A DNA stretch of 37,918 bases from a virus. The notes beneath the pieces are model-generated. The model was not told the DNA's origin, made no database searches, and saw nothing but the letters and a program-made list of their open reading frames with translations. Position numbers and translations under genes: made by a program. The stretch lies in IMG/VR virus record IMGVR_UViG_3300028388_002881, positions 1 through 37,918 of that record; one strand, written 5' to 3'. Positions 14,528 through 22,532 of the stretch are shown here, one piece after another; within the stretch, counting starts at the first letter, position 1; every line of letters begins with the position of its first letter.

Positions 14528-15664
14528 CTATTCTTCGCGTGTGGTTTCGGCTTCGCTCAGCGGCTTCATGCCCACCGCCTCGCGGATTTCTTCGGGCAGG
14601 AACACAAGTTCGCCGCCGGCCGCCATCTTGGCGTTGGTCTCGGCCATCTTGTGCGCGCGGTCGATCTTTTCGGCCATGCCCGCTTCGGTCAGGTCGGCCC
14701 AATCAAGGCGCCAGTCGCGATCGGGGATGATGCCGAAAACTTCCAGACGCCGCACAAGCTCCATGAGGTTGGGCACAACGCTATCGTTCCGGCGCGCCAT
14801 CGCGGTTCGCGCCCATTCCTCGGCGTCTTCCTTGCTGGCGCGCTCGCCGGTCTGCATCCCGACAAGGATCTTGACTGGGCATTCGATGGAGGCTGCGAAA
14901 TTCTCCAGTGGGCCGGCGCGGAAGTGCTCCGGGATCGGCAGCGTCACCCCGAGGGTCTTCGCCTGGATGCCTTGCAGCATCAGCAGTTGGTCAAATCCCT
15001 TTTGCCAGTCTTCGACCTGCTCGTTCATCGCATCGACAAGACCGGCCTCGGTCGTGTCCATAGCGCGGGCCATCTCTTCCAGCCGCGCACCGCTGTCCAC
15101 TTCCAGCACAGGGGCTGATTTGGCGTTCTTCCAGAACCCTTCGCCGCCCGCACCGCCGACCTTTTCGAGCGTCAGCAGGTCATTGTAACCGGCTTCGATC
15201 AGCGGCGTCCCGTGAACCGTCCCGTCGTCGGAAAAGATCACCACGCGGTCGGGGTGAACCTCGAAAGCCCGATTGCGGCCGACGTGTTCCGGGTCAACGT
15301 TCGCCTCGTTGAAATTGAACATCAGCGGCTGGCCGTAGCTTTCCGACCGCTCGTCGGTGTCCCACTGAGAAACGCGAAGCTGCCCTTCCCATGCCGGGAT
15401 GATCTCAACCAGCCCTGCCAGTCCGCCCGGCACCCGGTCCACGGGCTCGCGAAACCGCTTGTTGTCCTTCATCACGGCTGCGCGGGCCAGACCGTTTCGC
15501 TCATACATCTGGCGCATCTGGTCAAAGCTGAGCGTCGTCGGCCAACCGAAGTCAGCGTAGTGATTGTGCTTGGCGCCTTGGAAGTAGCCCGGAAACATGC
15601 TGTTGAGCCGGCGTTGCGCGGCATTGACGATCATGGCCAGCCGGTTGGGGTCGTGCTGGGTCAT
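14528..15664 (-). CDS. Portal protein (DUF1073-like), apparently internally shortened
   Basis: A 378-residue protein with start ATG 15664 overlapping the terminase stop (ATGA). It contains FDQMRQMYERNGLARAAV, PVDRVPGGLAGLVEIIPAWE, SYGQPLMFNFNE and FEVHPDRVVIFSDD, all of the DUF1073-type portal, and later PIPEHFRAGPLENFAASIE. The segment that usually lies between ARAAV and DNKRFREPV is absent; relatives carry about 60-70 residues there, including an EADRRSLVG-type stretch. The join is in frame. The portal is the dodecameric DNA gate at one capsid vertex; loss of that segment would probably damage it. Confidence 0.8.
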   Translation of the reverse strand: MTQHDPNRLAMIVNAAQRRLNSMFPGYFQGAKHNHYADFGWPTTLSFDQMRQMYERNGLARAAVMKDNKRFREPVDRVPGGLAGLVEIIPAWEGQLRVSQWDTDERSESYGQPLMFNFNEANVDPEHVGRNRAFEVHPDRVVIFSDDGTVHGTPLIEAGYNDLLTLEKVGGAGGEGFWKNAKSAPVLEVDSGARLEEMARAMDTTEAGLVDAMNEQVEDWQKGFDQLLMLQGIQAKTLGVTLPIPEHFRAGPLENFAASIECPVKILVGMQTGERASKEDAEEWARTAMARRNDSVVPNLMELVRRLEVFGIIPDRDWRLDWADLTEAGMAEKIDRAHKMAETNAKMAAGGELVFLPEEIREAVGMKPLSEAETTREE

Positions 15665-17004
15665 GCGCGCCTCTTTCTCAGGAACATTTGGGCTTGCGGT
15701 TCGTCCCGAAGCATCAAATCCGTCAGCGCCCATACCAGCGCGTCGGCACGGTCAGGCGAACCCTCGCCCGCGTAGCCATCCGGTCCGATCAGGCAAAGTT
15801 GATCTTCCAAATCGTCCAGCCCGTGAAGATGCGACACCCGGCCTTGCTCGTATAGCGCCGCCACCGGCTCAGCCCGGACCACCTTGCCCCGTGTCGCCGT
15901 GACTTCGCGGTAGCTGGCCTGCCGATCCACGGTGCGGATGACGTGTTCGACCATTGCCCCGCCATAGTTGCGTTCAGCCACGATCCGATCCGCGCCGAAT
16001 TCGTGATACGCCGCGACGGCCCGCTTGCCCCAGCCGTCGGGACTTAGCTTGCAGGACCGATCCGCCAGCACGTAGCCGCGACCGTCCACGCCCTTGCCCG
16101 CGATCACGATGCCGATGCTGTCGCCGTCGTCGCTCTTGCCTGCCGTGCCCGAGGGGTCTACCGCGACCACGATCCGCTGCATGTCCGGGGCGGCCGCGCG
16201 GCGATGCTCGTCAAAGCCGCTGCGCTGCCAAAGGGCGCCCGGAAGATCGTCCAGGATTTCCGCGAACAGTTCCTGTCGGCCGAGGCGCGTGCCTTCATAG
16301 CGGTCGCGGATCGCGTCCAAGAATGGCGTCGCAAGGTTCGCAGCATTGTCGAACGTGCTGCCCGTCGTCACCACGCTGCGCGCGTCTTTCATCAGGTTGC
16401 GCAGCAGCGGCGACGGCTTCGGCGTTGTCGTAACCATCACTTGCGGATGCTGGCCGAGGCGCAGGCCAAACATGCCCATGTCCCACGTCTCTTGCATCCG
16501 CGACCACGCGGCGAGTTCGTCCGTCCAGGCTGCGTCATGCTGCGGCCCGCGCAGTCGCTCCGGCTCCTCTGCCGAGAATAGCGCCGCCTGCGCGCCGTTC
16601 TCCCATGTGACCCGCCGCTTCGACGGCTCATATAGCGGGCGGCCCATTGCGTTGCCGCTGGCGTCTTTGTCGCCCTTCCAGCAGCAAGCAAGCAAGCCGC
16701 TCTCGCCCTCAACCATCACGTCCCGCGCGTCACCGGCTGTCGGGGCTATCAGCGCGATCCGCCCGCATCCCGACTTGACCTTGCCGCGCACCCACTCGGC
16801 GCCGGATCGCGTCTTGCCTGCGCCACGGCCCGCGACGTAAAGCCAATGCGTCCAATCGCCCGGCGGCGCAAGCTGCGAAGGCCGCGCCCATAGCGGCCAG
16901 TCGTGCAGGAGTTCGTCGGCCTCGCTGTCAGTCAGTCCCGCCAGTATCGCCGCCACCTGATCCGGCGGCAGCTTGGCGAGCGAGGATAGCAGCGAGCTTG
17001 TCAC
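15661..17004 (-). CDS. terL: Terminase large subunit
   Basis: A 447-residue packaging motor. Walker A is GRGAGKT at residues 59-65, Walker B with catalytic Glu is in AAWTDELAAW, the coupling motif is in MVTTTPKPSPLL, and the nuclease domain begins IVVAVDPSGTAGKSDDGDS with conserved acidic residues, ending near SPDRADALVWALTDLM. All core motifs are intact and the length is normal. It overlaps the small terminase gene by 77 bases and the portal by four. It cuts and translocates DNA into proheads through the portal. Confidence 0.95.
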   Translation of the reverse strand: MTSSLLSSLAKLPPDQVAAILAGLTDSEADELLHDWPLWARPSQLAPPGDWTHWLYVAGRGAGKTRSGAEWVRGKVKSGCGRIALIAPTAGDARDVMVEGESGLLACCWKGDKDASGNAMGRPLYEPSKRRVTWENGAQAALFSAEEPERLRGPQHDAAWTDELAAWSRMQETWDMGMFGLRLGQHPQVMVTTTPKPSPLLRNLMKDARSVVTTGSTFDNAANLATPFLDAIRDRYEGTRLGRQELFAEILDDLPGALWQRSGFDEHRRAAAPDMQRIVVAVDPSGTAGKSDDGDSIGIVIAGKGVDGRGYVLADRSCKLSPDGWGKRAVAAYHEFGADRIVAERNYGGAMVEHVIRTVDRQASYREVTATRGKVVRAEPVAALYEQGRVSHLHGLDDLEDQLCLIGPDGYAGEGSPDRADALVWALTDLMLRDEPQAQMFLRKRRA

Positions 17005-17344
17005 GGGCGCCTGTGTCCTCCGTCTGGATCGGGCCGCCGTCGGGGCCTGTGATTTCGTGCCGATCCGTTTCTCGCCACTGCGCGCGCGTCTTGAGCCAAA
17101 AGATCGCCGCCGTAACGCTCGGCCCGCTCAACTCTTGGTCGGTCGCCTTGCGATAGAGCGTTTCGGCCACCTTGGCGTTTGCCTTGGCCGTCGCGGTTGC
17201 CAGTTCAGCGGCGTAGTATTTGCGCAAGGTCCGGTCACTGACGCCAATGACGGCGGCAATGTCTGCCTGCGGGATGCCGTAGGCCGCCATGCTTTCAACC
17301 GTCCTGCGGTCGCGGTCGGTGGGTTCGTGCGCCTTCTGGGCCAT
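16928..17344 (-). CDS. terS: Terminase small subunit
   Basis: A 138-residue protein. Residues about 8-45 form a helix-turn-helix (VESMAAYGIPQADIAAVIGV, then SDRTLRKYYAAEL). A central helix (KVAETLYRKATDQELSGPSV) and AIFWLKTRAQWRETDRHEI follow, the usual small terminase layout. The start at 17344 overlaps the previous stop as TGATG. It recognises the packaging site and delivers DNA to TerL. The 77-base overlap with TerL is long but plausible. Confidence 0.9.
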   Translation of the reverse strand: MAQKAHEPTDRDRRTVESMAAYGIPQADIAAVIGVSDRTLRKYYAAELATATAKANAKVAETLYRKATDQELSGPSVTAAIFWLKTRAQWRETDRHEITGPDGGPIQTEDTGARDKLAAILARQAAAGSGGGDTGGTD

Positions 17345-17553
17345 CACTGCCCCCATGCGTTGAACAGCCGCCGCAGCGCGTAGGATCGGACCAGTGAGGC
17401 CGCCGTAAAGATTGCCGAGATGCCAAGGGCATCGGGTGCAGTCACGCGGTAGCCGAAGGCGGGAAGCACCAGCGCTGTGAGAGCGAGAGCGACCAGCCAG
17501 CCCACAGCCACGTTTGCCACGGACTCCACGGCGCTTAAGCTGCGGCGCTGCAC
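17344..17553 (-). CDS. Small two-TM membrane protein (DUF7220-like)
   Basis: A 69-residue protein starting at GTG 17553, with hydrophobic segments at about residues 12-33 (VANVAVGWLVALALTALVLP) and 43-58 (GISAIFTAASLV), and a short basic end SYALRRLFNAWGQ. It resembles the small DUF7220-type membrane proteins found beside terminase genes in alphaproteobacterial phages. It overlaps the methyltransferase gene by 19 bases. The function is unknown. Confidence 0.7.
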   Translation of the reverse strand: MQRRSLSAVESVANVAVGWLVALALTALVLPAFGYRVTAPDALGISAIFTAASLVRSYALRRLFNAWGQ

Positions 17554-18767
17554 CGCTCGGCCTCTAGCTCCGCGAATGTGCGCCCGTCGCCTTCCAGCGT
17601 AGCCTGTTCGCCGGTGAAGTCCTGCCAGCGCTTGATGGCGACATCGACGTAAGCCGGATTCAGCTCAATGGCGTATATGTGCCGCCCCGTCATTTCGCCC
17701 GCGATGATGGTGGTGCCAGACCCACTGAACGGCTCATAAACTGCTTGGCCGGGACTGCTATTGTTCTCGATGGGTCGCTTCATGCACTCGACGGGCTTCT
17801 GGGTGCCATGCCCAACACCGCTGTCGTCACGAGCAGGGATATTCCATACGGTGCTTTGCTTCCGCCCGCCGTCATAGTGACCCTTGCGGCCCTTGCGAAC
17901 CGCATACCAGCAAGGCTCGTGCTGCCAATGATAGTCTCCGCGCCCAAGCGTGAACCTGTCCTTAACCCAAATAATCATAGAGCGATGGTTCAATTCGCAA
18001 GCCTCAAGGCTGTCAAGAACCTCTCGAGTAAATAGGCTGGCATGCCAGACATAAGCCACATCTCCGGGAAACAGCGCCCAGGCCTCGCGCCAATCCGCGC
18101 GGTCGTCGTTCAGCACCTTTCCCATCTTCTCAGTGTTCTTGTTGACGCCAGCCTTTGCGCGCCAGCTTGGGTCATACTCCACCCCATAGGGCGGGTCTGT
18201 CACCATCAAATGAGGCTGCACGTCGCCAAGCAGAGCATCAACCGTATCCGCGCTGGTGCTATCCCCACAGATGATACGATGCCGCCCTAGCAGCCACACG
18301 TCGCCCTCCATCGCTACGGGATCGGCGGGAGCCTCGGGAACTTGATCGGGGTCCGTCAAACCCTCGGTCTTTTCCGCCAGCAGCCCGGCAAGCTCGTCCT
18401 CGCCAAAGCCGGTCAGGCCAAGGTCGAAGTCCAGGCCCCGCAATTCTTCCAGTTCCAGCTTGAGAAGGTCGGTGTCCCAGTCGGCCCACTCGGCCACCTT
18501 GTTGACGCTCAGGCGAAACGCCTTGATCTGAGCATCCGTCAAGTCGTCCGCTAGAACAACAGGAACCTCGGTCAGCCCCAGCTTCTTCGCCGCCTTGAGG
18601 CGCAGGTGCCCATCCACGACGAGGCCGTCAGACTTCGCCACGATGGGCACGCGGAACCCAAACTCGCAAATCGCCGCCGCCACACCATCAACGGCGTGGT
18701 CGTTTTTCCTCGGGTTGCGGGCATACTCTGTGAGCCGGTCAATCGGCCAAGACTCAAATTGAAGCAT
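17535..18767 (-). CDS. DNA methyltransferase (DPPY) with N-terminal ParB-like domain
   Basis: A 410-residue fusion. Residues 1-90 are ParB/sulfiredoxin-like (IDRLTEYARNPRKND; SDGLVVDGHLRLKAAKKLG). The catalytic region has VTDPPYGVEY as motif IV and YEPFSGSGTTIIAGEMTGR as motif I, giving the beta-class order of N6-adenine or N4-cytosine methylases, and HEPCWYAVRKG near the target-recognition region. It probably modifies phage DNA in late infection, before packaging, for protection from restriction or for regulation. It lies between the HNH and terminase genes. The target sequence cannot be read from the protein. Confidence 0.9.
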   Translation of the reverse strand: MLQFESWPIDRLTEYARNPRKNDHAVDGVAAAICEFGFRVPIVAKSDGLVVDGHLRLKAAKKLGLTEVPVVLADDLTDAQIKAFRLSVNKVAEWADWDTDLLKLELEELRGLDFDLGLTGFGEDELAGLLAEKTEGLTDPDQVPEAPADPVAMEGDVWLLGRHRIICGDSTSADTVDALLGDVQPHLMVTDPPYGVEYDPSWRAKAGVNKNTEKMGKVLNDDRADWREAWALFPGDVAYVWHASLFTREVLDSLEACELNHRSMIIWVKDRFTLGRGDYHWQHEPCWYAVRKGRKGHYDGGRKQSTVWNIPARDDSGVGHGTQKPVECMKRPIENNSSPGQAVYEPFSGSGTTIIAGEMTGRHIYAIELNPAYVDVAIKRWQDFTGEQATLEGDGRTFAELEAERCSAAA

Positions 18768-19494
18768 TGGCGACCTCTCTCAACTTGGCTGCCGTCGCCA
18801 TTTGCCGCTCCCGCAACATGCCGATCCAAGCCAAGCGCGCCACATCGTCAAATCCGAACTGCTCGGTGCTGACTAGCGCAGTTTCAACCATGCGATGATG
18901 CGTGACGCACAGCGGCACAAGATTGTCTTGCGAATTGTCCTGCGTCAGGCGGAACGGAATGATGTGATGAACCTGAAGGTTGTGGCGCGTTCCGCACATG
19001 GCACAGAACGGCGCTTTCTGAATTGCCTCGCTCCGGGCTTTTCGCCATTGACTGCCGCGCCCCGTCGTTCGCTCAGTCCTGCAAAGCCATTTCTCGTAAC
19101 AAGCTCGGGTGCAGAAGTTCCCTGATGCGTTCGACCTTAGCACGCTCGCCAAAACCGAAAACTCCGAGCCGCAGTGATTGCAGCACCTTTGCTCGCGGAC
19201 AGCCGCCGCATTCTTGCACGAAACAGAACAAAACTTCGCATTGCGGTGCATCGCTCCGCAGGACGCGCAGGCGCGCTTTCTGGCTGACGCCCGCGCCTTG
19301 ATAGACTTCAGACCCTTGGCCCCATTGACGCGCCCTGCACACCGGACACAACGCAGCGCCTTATTGTCCGAGCGCACCCAATCGACGCGACCGCAGCCAA
19401 CGCAGGCTCGCTCACGCTTGCCCGCGCGGCGCTCCACTTTGTCGGCGGGCCAATCGTTCATTAGGAAGCCTTTATAGTCGGAAACACGCCCCAC
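18754..19494 (-). CDS. HNH endonuclease with N-terminal zinc fingers
   Basis: A 246-residue protein. The N-terminal half has several CxxC knuckles (CVGCGRVDW; CVRCAGR; CASCGAMHRNAKFCSVSC; CNHCGSEF; FCTRACYEKW). The C-terminal HNH domain reads FCAMCGTRHNLQVHHIIPF, then NLVPLCVTHHRMVE, with all catalytic His and Asn positions present. HNH proteins encoded beside terminase genes (for example HK97 gp74) assist terminase cutting. It could also act as a homing-type nuclease. The start is uncertain: GTG 19494 or ATG 19461. It overlaps the methyltransferase by 14 bases. Confidence 0.85.
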   Translation of the reverse strand: MGRVSDYKGFLMNDWPADKVERRAGKRERACVGCGRVDWVRSDNKALRCVRCAGRVNGAKGLKSIKARASARKRACASCGAMHRNAKFCSVSCKNAAAVREQRCCNHCGSEFSVLASVLRSNASGNFCTRACYEKWLCRTERTTGRGSQWRKARSEAIQKAPFCAMCGTRHNLQVHHIIPFRLTQDNSQDNLVPLCVTHHRMVETALVSTEQFGFDDVARLAWIGMLRERQMATAAKLREVANASI

Positions 19495-19756
19495 GCTTCC
19501 CGCATTCCCCGCAATCCAAACCGCTCGCGCGGCCCCGCCGGGCAGAGTTTACGCCGAAGCGCATGTGGGATAACCGCCGCGCGGGTGGCGGTGTGGAAGT
19601 CCGGCGGGATGAAAAGGCATTGCGTAGCAGTCGCCCCGGCGCTGTTTCAGCCGGAGCCGCTGCCGCTCCCTACTCGATGTCGAGACGATCACGGCGGCGC
19701 CGCCTATATGGCGAGCGATGCGCGCAAGGTAGCGCATTTGGGGGCTTGACACAAGG
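19495..19756. other. Gap between NusG-like and HNH genes; possible late control region
   Basis: This 262-base stretch separates the early operon from the late genes. On the minus strand it holds one weak open frame (19549-19737). It also contains GC-rich inverted repeats such as ACCGCC/GGCGGT near 19573. I see no convincing minus-strand promoter or terminator with a U-run. Its place just after the NusG-like gene makes it the natural spot for a late promoter, terminator or antitermination site. Confidence 0.4.
19549..19737 (-). CDS. Possible small hypothetical protein
   Basis: A 62-residue frame from ATG 19737 (MRYLARIARHIGGAAVIVST), followed by a basic, then Pro/His-rich region. There is no clear Shine-Dalgarno sequence, and a GTG at 19752 is an alternative start. 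It lies just after the NusG-like gene. The first 20 residues look protein-like; the rest may be chance coding in high-GC DNA. Confidence 0.3.
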   Translation of the reverse strand: MRYLARIARHIGGAAVIVSTSSRERQRLRLKQRRGDCYAMPFHPAGLPHRHPRGGYPTCASA

Positions 19757-20293
19757 TCATGTGCGTTCCCGCTTTACGTCCAGTGGATCGACCGTCACCG
19801 GCACCCAGCCGCCCAGCATTTCGACCTTGGCGCGGATACGGATTGTCAGGTCATCGCAGCCGCGCATGGTTTCGACAAAGCGCACGATCTGCCCGTCGAG
19901 CGGCCCGCCTATGACCTCCAGACTGTCTCCGGGCTTGTAGTGCTCCACCATCTCGCCAGCCCGGATGCGCGCCAGGACATGCGCTGCGTCGTCGTTTGCA
20001 TCGCGCACCCACCGTTCAACGCGCGGCCACTCTCGGGCAGGTATGTCGAGCCGGGCCAGCACGTCCCGCCACGCGCGGCTCACCTGCGCGGCGTGGTATG
20101 CGTTATCAGACATGCGCGCGAACACGACGCGAGGGATCAGGACGCGCTCATGCACTTCCGGCGCACGGGACTTGCCTCGGCTTTTGCCGGTCTCGATGTA
20201 AACCGGGCAGTGTGCATCAAGCGCAAATTCGCTCAGCGCATCGCATAGCCGCCGATCGGCTTGGGGCTTCGTGTAAAGCGCGCAATGGATCAA
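19757..20293 (-). CDS. NusG-like transcription antitermination protein
   Basis: A 178-residue protein with an NGN-like N-terminal domain (IHCALYTKPQADRRLCDAL; VLIPRVVFARMSDNAYHA, the place of the NusG FPGYV-type strand) and a C-terminal KOW domain (YKPGDSLEVIGGPLDGQIVR, then WVPVTVDPLDVKRE). It should bind RNA polymerase and change pausing or termination. The preferred start is TTG 20293, six bases after a perfect AGGAGG and overlapping the previous stop (TTGA); an ATG at 20320 would place the AGGAGG inside the gene. It is the last gene before the late operon, so a Q-like late antiterminator role is likely by inference. Confidence 0.8.
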   Translation of the reverse strand: MIHCALYTKPQADRRLCDALSEFALDAHCPVYIETGKSRGKSRAPEVHERVLIPRVVFARMSDNAYHAAQVSRAWRDVLARLDIPAREWPRVERWVRDANDDAAHVLARIRAGEMVEHYKPGDSLEVIGGPLDGQIVRFVETMRGCDDLTIRIRAKVEMLGGWVPVTVDPLDVKRERT

Positions 20294-20532
20294 CGCTCGC
20301 CTCCTGTCCTGTGCCACCATGCGCCCCGCCCACAGACGGCGCCGATGCTTTCCAGCGCGCGCAGGTGCATGAGCGTCGCCCCGAGCATCAGCCCGCAGCG
20401 GCTGGCGATCTGCGTGTCCGTCTCGGCAATACCGTTGCGCGGCAGGGCTTCCAGCACGCGCATCCGGGTTGCGTGGTGCAGCCGGTCCAAGTCCGCGCGC
20501 GTCTGCGGATCGGTGTAGCCTTGCTGCGTCAT
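20290..20532 (-). CDS. Small winged-helix/HTH protein
   Basis: An 80-residue protein starting MTQQGYTDPQTRADLDRLHH at ATG 20532 (TAATG overlap with the upstream gene). ATRMRVLEALPRNGIAETD, then TQIASRCGLMLGATLMHLRALE, reads as a winged-helix DNA-binding unit, ending in the wing AVCGRGAWWHR. It could regulate the early-late switch together with the NusG-like protein, to which it is coupled. Confidence 0.65.
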   Translation of the reverse strand: MTQQGYTDPQTRADLDRLHHATRMRVLEALPRNGIAETDTQIASRCGLMLGATLMHLRALESIGAVCGRGAWWHRTGGER

Positions 20533-20864
20533 TACATCCCCTGCCACAGATAGAGGTTGATGCTGCCCTGCGCCTGTTCGTCTACGCTCAGCACTTCGGG
20601 ATCGGCGATAACGCCCGGCGGTAGTTCAAGGATCGTCAGTCTGTCGCGGGGGTCCGGCTCGTAATTCCAGGTGATCGTGTATTCAATCACGACCGGCCCG
20701 TGCGCCGTGTCGAAAGTCAGCGGCGCAGCTACCACGCGGCTCTCGAACAAGTTGTGCAGCGTGATCGTCGCGAACGGCGCGGCGTGCGGGTCGTGATGCT
20801 CGATCGTCACGTCTGCGGCGGCAGGCCCGGCCAGCGTGGCGGCAAGTGCGGCAGCGCGGATCAT
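20532..20864 (-). CDS. Exported hypothetical protein in the early operon
   Basis: A 110-residue protein with a signal peptide (MIRAAALAATLAGPAAADVT, cleavage likely after AAA or AAD) and then a beta-rich domain (FATITLHNLFESRVVAAPL; VVIEYTITWNYEPDPRDRLT). The ATG at 20864 has AGGAGG seven bases upstream and an ATGA overlap. An exported protein between DNA-binding proteins of a replication operon is unusual. Possibilities are envelope modification or superinfection exclusion. No family was recognised. Confidence 0.7.
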   Translation of the reverse strand: MIRAAALAATLAGPAAADVTIEHHDPHAAPFATITLHNLFESRVVAAPLTFDTAHGPVVIEYTITWNYEPDPRDRLTILELPPGVIADPEVLSVDEQAQGSINLYLWQGM

Positions 20865-21244
20865 GGCTTGGCCTCCTTGTCGTCGTGGTAAGCGTCGAGG
20901 AGGCAAGACAGCGCGAAAGCGGCCAAGGTGACGCCCTGCGGCAAGTTTTTGATAATCCACCGCTGAACATCCTCATCCAACGCCCGCGCCTCCGGGCCGA
21001 TGCAGCCGATCTGGATAACGCCGTGGTCTCCCGCCTCCGCCAGCGGCGCACGCTTACGATGGCGTTGCCGCGCGCGCTCGCCGGGGAAATGCCATTCTCG
21101 GCCTGTTTTTTGTTCCAACCTGCGCCGCAGCGACAAAAGCGCGGCTTCCCGCATCCTCATCGCCTCCTCGACCTCACCTCGCGTCATGCCCGCCTCCATC
21201 AAGGTGCGCAGCTGCTCTTGCTTCAACGTGAGCATCGCCGTCAT
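20861..21244 (-). CDS. Hypothetical early protein
   Basis: A 127-residue protein. The N-terminal part (LKQEQLRTLMEAGMTRGEVE) looks like a short HTH or helical hairpin, the middle is basic (RARQRHRKRAPLAEAGDHG), and the C-terminal part is helical (DEDVQRWIIKNLPQGVTLAA) and resembles the ends of small phage regulators. It is coupled on both sides by ATGA overlaps. The function is unknown; DNA binding is possible. Confidence 0.6.
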   Translation of the reverse strand: MTAMLTLKQEQLRTLMEAGMTRGEVEEAMRMREAALLSLRRRLEQKTGREWHFPGERARQRHRKRAPLAEAGDHGVIQIGCIGPEARALDEDVQRWIIKNLPQGVTLAAFALSCLLDAYHDDKEAKP

Positions 21245-21606
21245 GCCGCCACCTCGTAGCGGTAGGGCGCGGCGCGGTGCGCGCGCGGCAATCGGTCAAT
21301 CTTGCCTTTGGCAACCATCACCCGCAGGACGTTGCACAATGTTCGCGTGTTGCAGGCGAGGCCAGCGGCGATTTCATCCCGGCTGCTAGCGGGATGGTCG
21401 CGCAGCCATGCGGATACGTGGGCCTCAAGATAGCTTTCCCGGCGGCCCGTGTGTTGGTTGATGCCGGCCGCCCAGGTGCCGCGCAGTCCGGCGGCTCGGT
21501 TTTCGCGGGGGGCGTAGTATTGCAGGGCGCGGCGGTATCCGGCCTCGGACGGCACGAAGGCGTCGGGAATGTCGCGTGGGCGGCGTTGCGGTTGGGCTGC
21601 GTTCAT
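21241..21606 (-). CDS. HTH protein following the primase
   Basis: A 121-residue protein starting MNAAQPQRRPRDIPDAFVPS. The C-terminal half is a winged helix (SSRDEIAAGLACNTRTLCNV, then LRVMVAKGKIDRLPR). The N-terminal part is basic and contains YYAPRENRAAGLRG. The start overlaps the primase stop (ATGA). It may be a replication accessory or regulatory protein. Confidence 0.65.
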   Translation of the reverse strand: MNAAQPQRRPRDIPDAFVPSEAGYRRALQYYAPRENRAAGLRGTWAAGINQHTGRRESYLEAHVSAWLRDHPASSRDEIAAGLACNTRTLCNVLRVMVAKGKIDRLPRAHRAAPYRYEVAA

Positions 21607-22532
21607 GGGTGGCTCCTTTGCAGGTAGTCGTTCCAGTCTCCCGGTTCGGGCGGGGCGTGGACGGTGACGTGCAGGCCAGCGCAAGCCAGCCGATGCGCAA
21701 GCGCGTAGGCCGCAGCCAGCCCGCCGAATTTTTCGTCGTTGTCCGCAAAGACGGCGATTTCCTCGCAACCTTCTGGCGCGGCCCAACGCTTCATCATCGC
21801 CGTGCTGATCGTGGCCCACACGGGCATGTCCCACAGCGCCGAGGCGGAAAGCGCCGTCTCGATGCCCTCAGCCACGCCAAGCGGGCCGCCGGGCACGTAT
21901 TCGCCAAGCCGGACGCAGGCGCCGTCAGGCAGTTCGCCCGGCATAATCTTTCGCGGTGAAGCCATTTCGGCCTTGCCCGATCCATCAGGCGCGAGGAACG
22001 TCCGGTGCATCGTGACAGGCTTGCCGTCAGGCCCGGACACCATCGCCACCATGCAGGGGCGCAAGCCACCGTCGCCGTCAGCCAGCTTCGGCGCAAACCG
22101 CAGAACGTCGGGGTAAACGAGTTCGCCCACGCCGCGCGCTTCAAGGTAGCGGTGGACAAGATCCCCAGGCGCCGCGCGGGTCGTCGCCCGGTAAACGTCG
22201 CGCAGATAATCCCGCCGCTTGGCGTCGGACATTTGCGGTTGGATCGCTTCGGGCTTGATGTTTCCGACCAGCCTGTCGATCTGCGCCGCCACGTCGCGGA
22301 ACTCGCGACCGGTGTATTCCATCGCCAGCTTCATGCCGTCGCCAGCGCCGCAGCCGCTGCAAATGTAGCTGCCCGAGCCTTCCTTGTTGTCCCAGCGGAA
22401 GCGGTCTGTGCCGCCGCATAGCGGGCAAGAGCCATGCTTGCCGGTCAAAGCCGCCGACGGGACGCCAAGCTCCATCAGGATGCCGCGCCACTTGCCTCGG
22501 GCCACGTCGCGGGTGGGCTGGTGAAAGCTCAT
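21603..22532 (-). CDS. DNA primase with zinc ribbon and TOPRIM domain
   Basis: A 309-residue protein. The zinc ribbon uses Cys36, Cys39, Cys58 and Cys61 (CPLCGGTDRFRW; YICSGCGAGDG), as in P4-like primases. The TOPRIM core is VAEGIETALSASAL, with the second acidic motif in EEIAVFADNDEKFGG. It makes RNA primers for phage replication. No helicase domain is fused, and the SF2 helicase gene overlaps immediately upstream (ATGA). Confidence 0.9.
   Translation of the reverse strand: MSFHQPTRDVARGKWRGILMELGVPSAALTGKHGSCPLCGGTDRFRWDNKEGSGSYICSGCGAGDGMKLAMEYTGREFRDVAAQIDRLVGNIKPEAIQPQMSDAKRRDYLRDVYRATTRAAPGDLVHRYLEARGVGELVYPDVLRFAPKLADGDGGLRPCMVAMVSGPDGKPVTMHRTFLAPDGSGKAEMASPRKIMPGELPDGACVRLGEYVPGGPLGVAEGIETALSASALWDMPVWATISTAMMKRWAAPEGCEEIAVFADNDEKFGGLAAAYALAHRLACAGLHVTVHAPPEPGDWNDYLQRSHP

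Noticed and set aside
13115-15118. 667-residue plus-strand open frame opposite protease and portal genes
   Set aside because: It is antisense to two well-recognised minus-strand genes, has no domain pattern, and is rich in His, Arg and Gly as expected of shadows in high-GC DNA.
19746-19751. TTGACA as a plus-strand promoter
   Set aside because: No -10 at a suitable distance and no plus-strand gene downstream.
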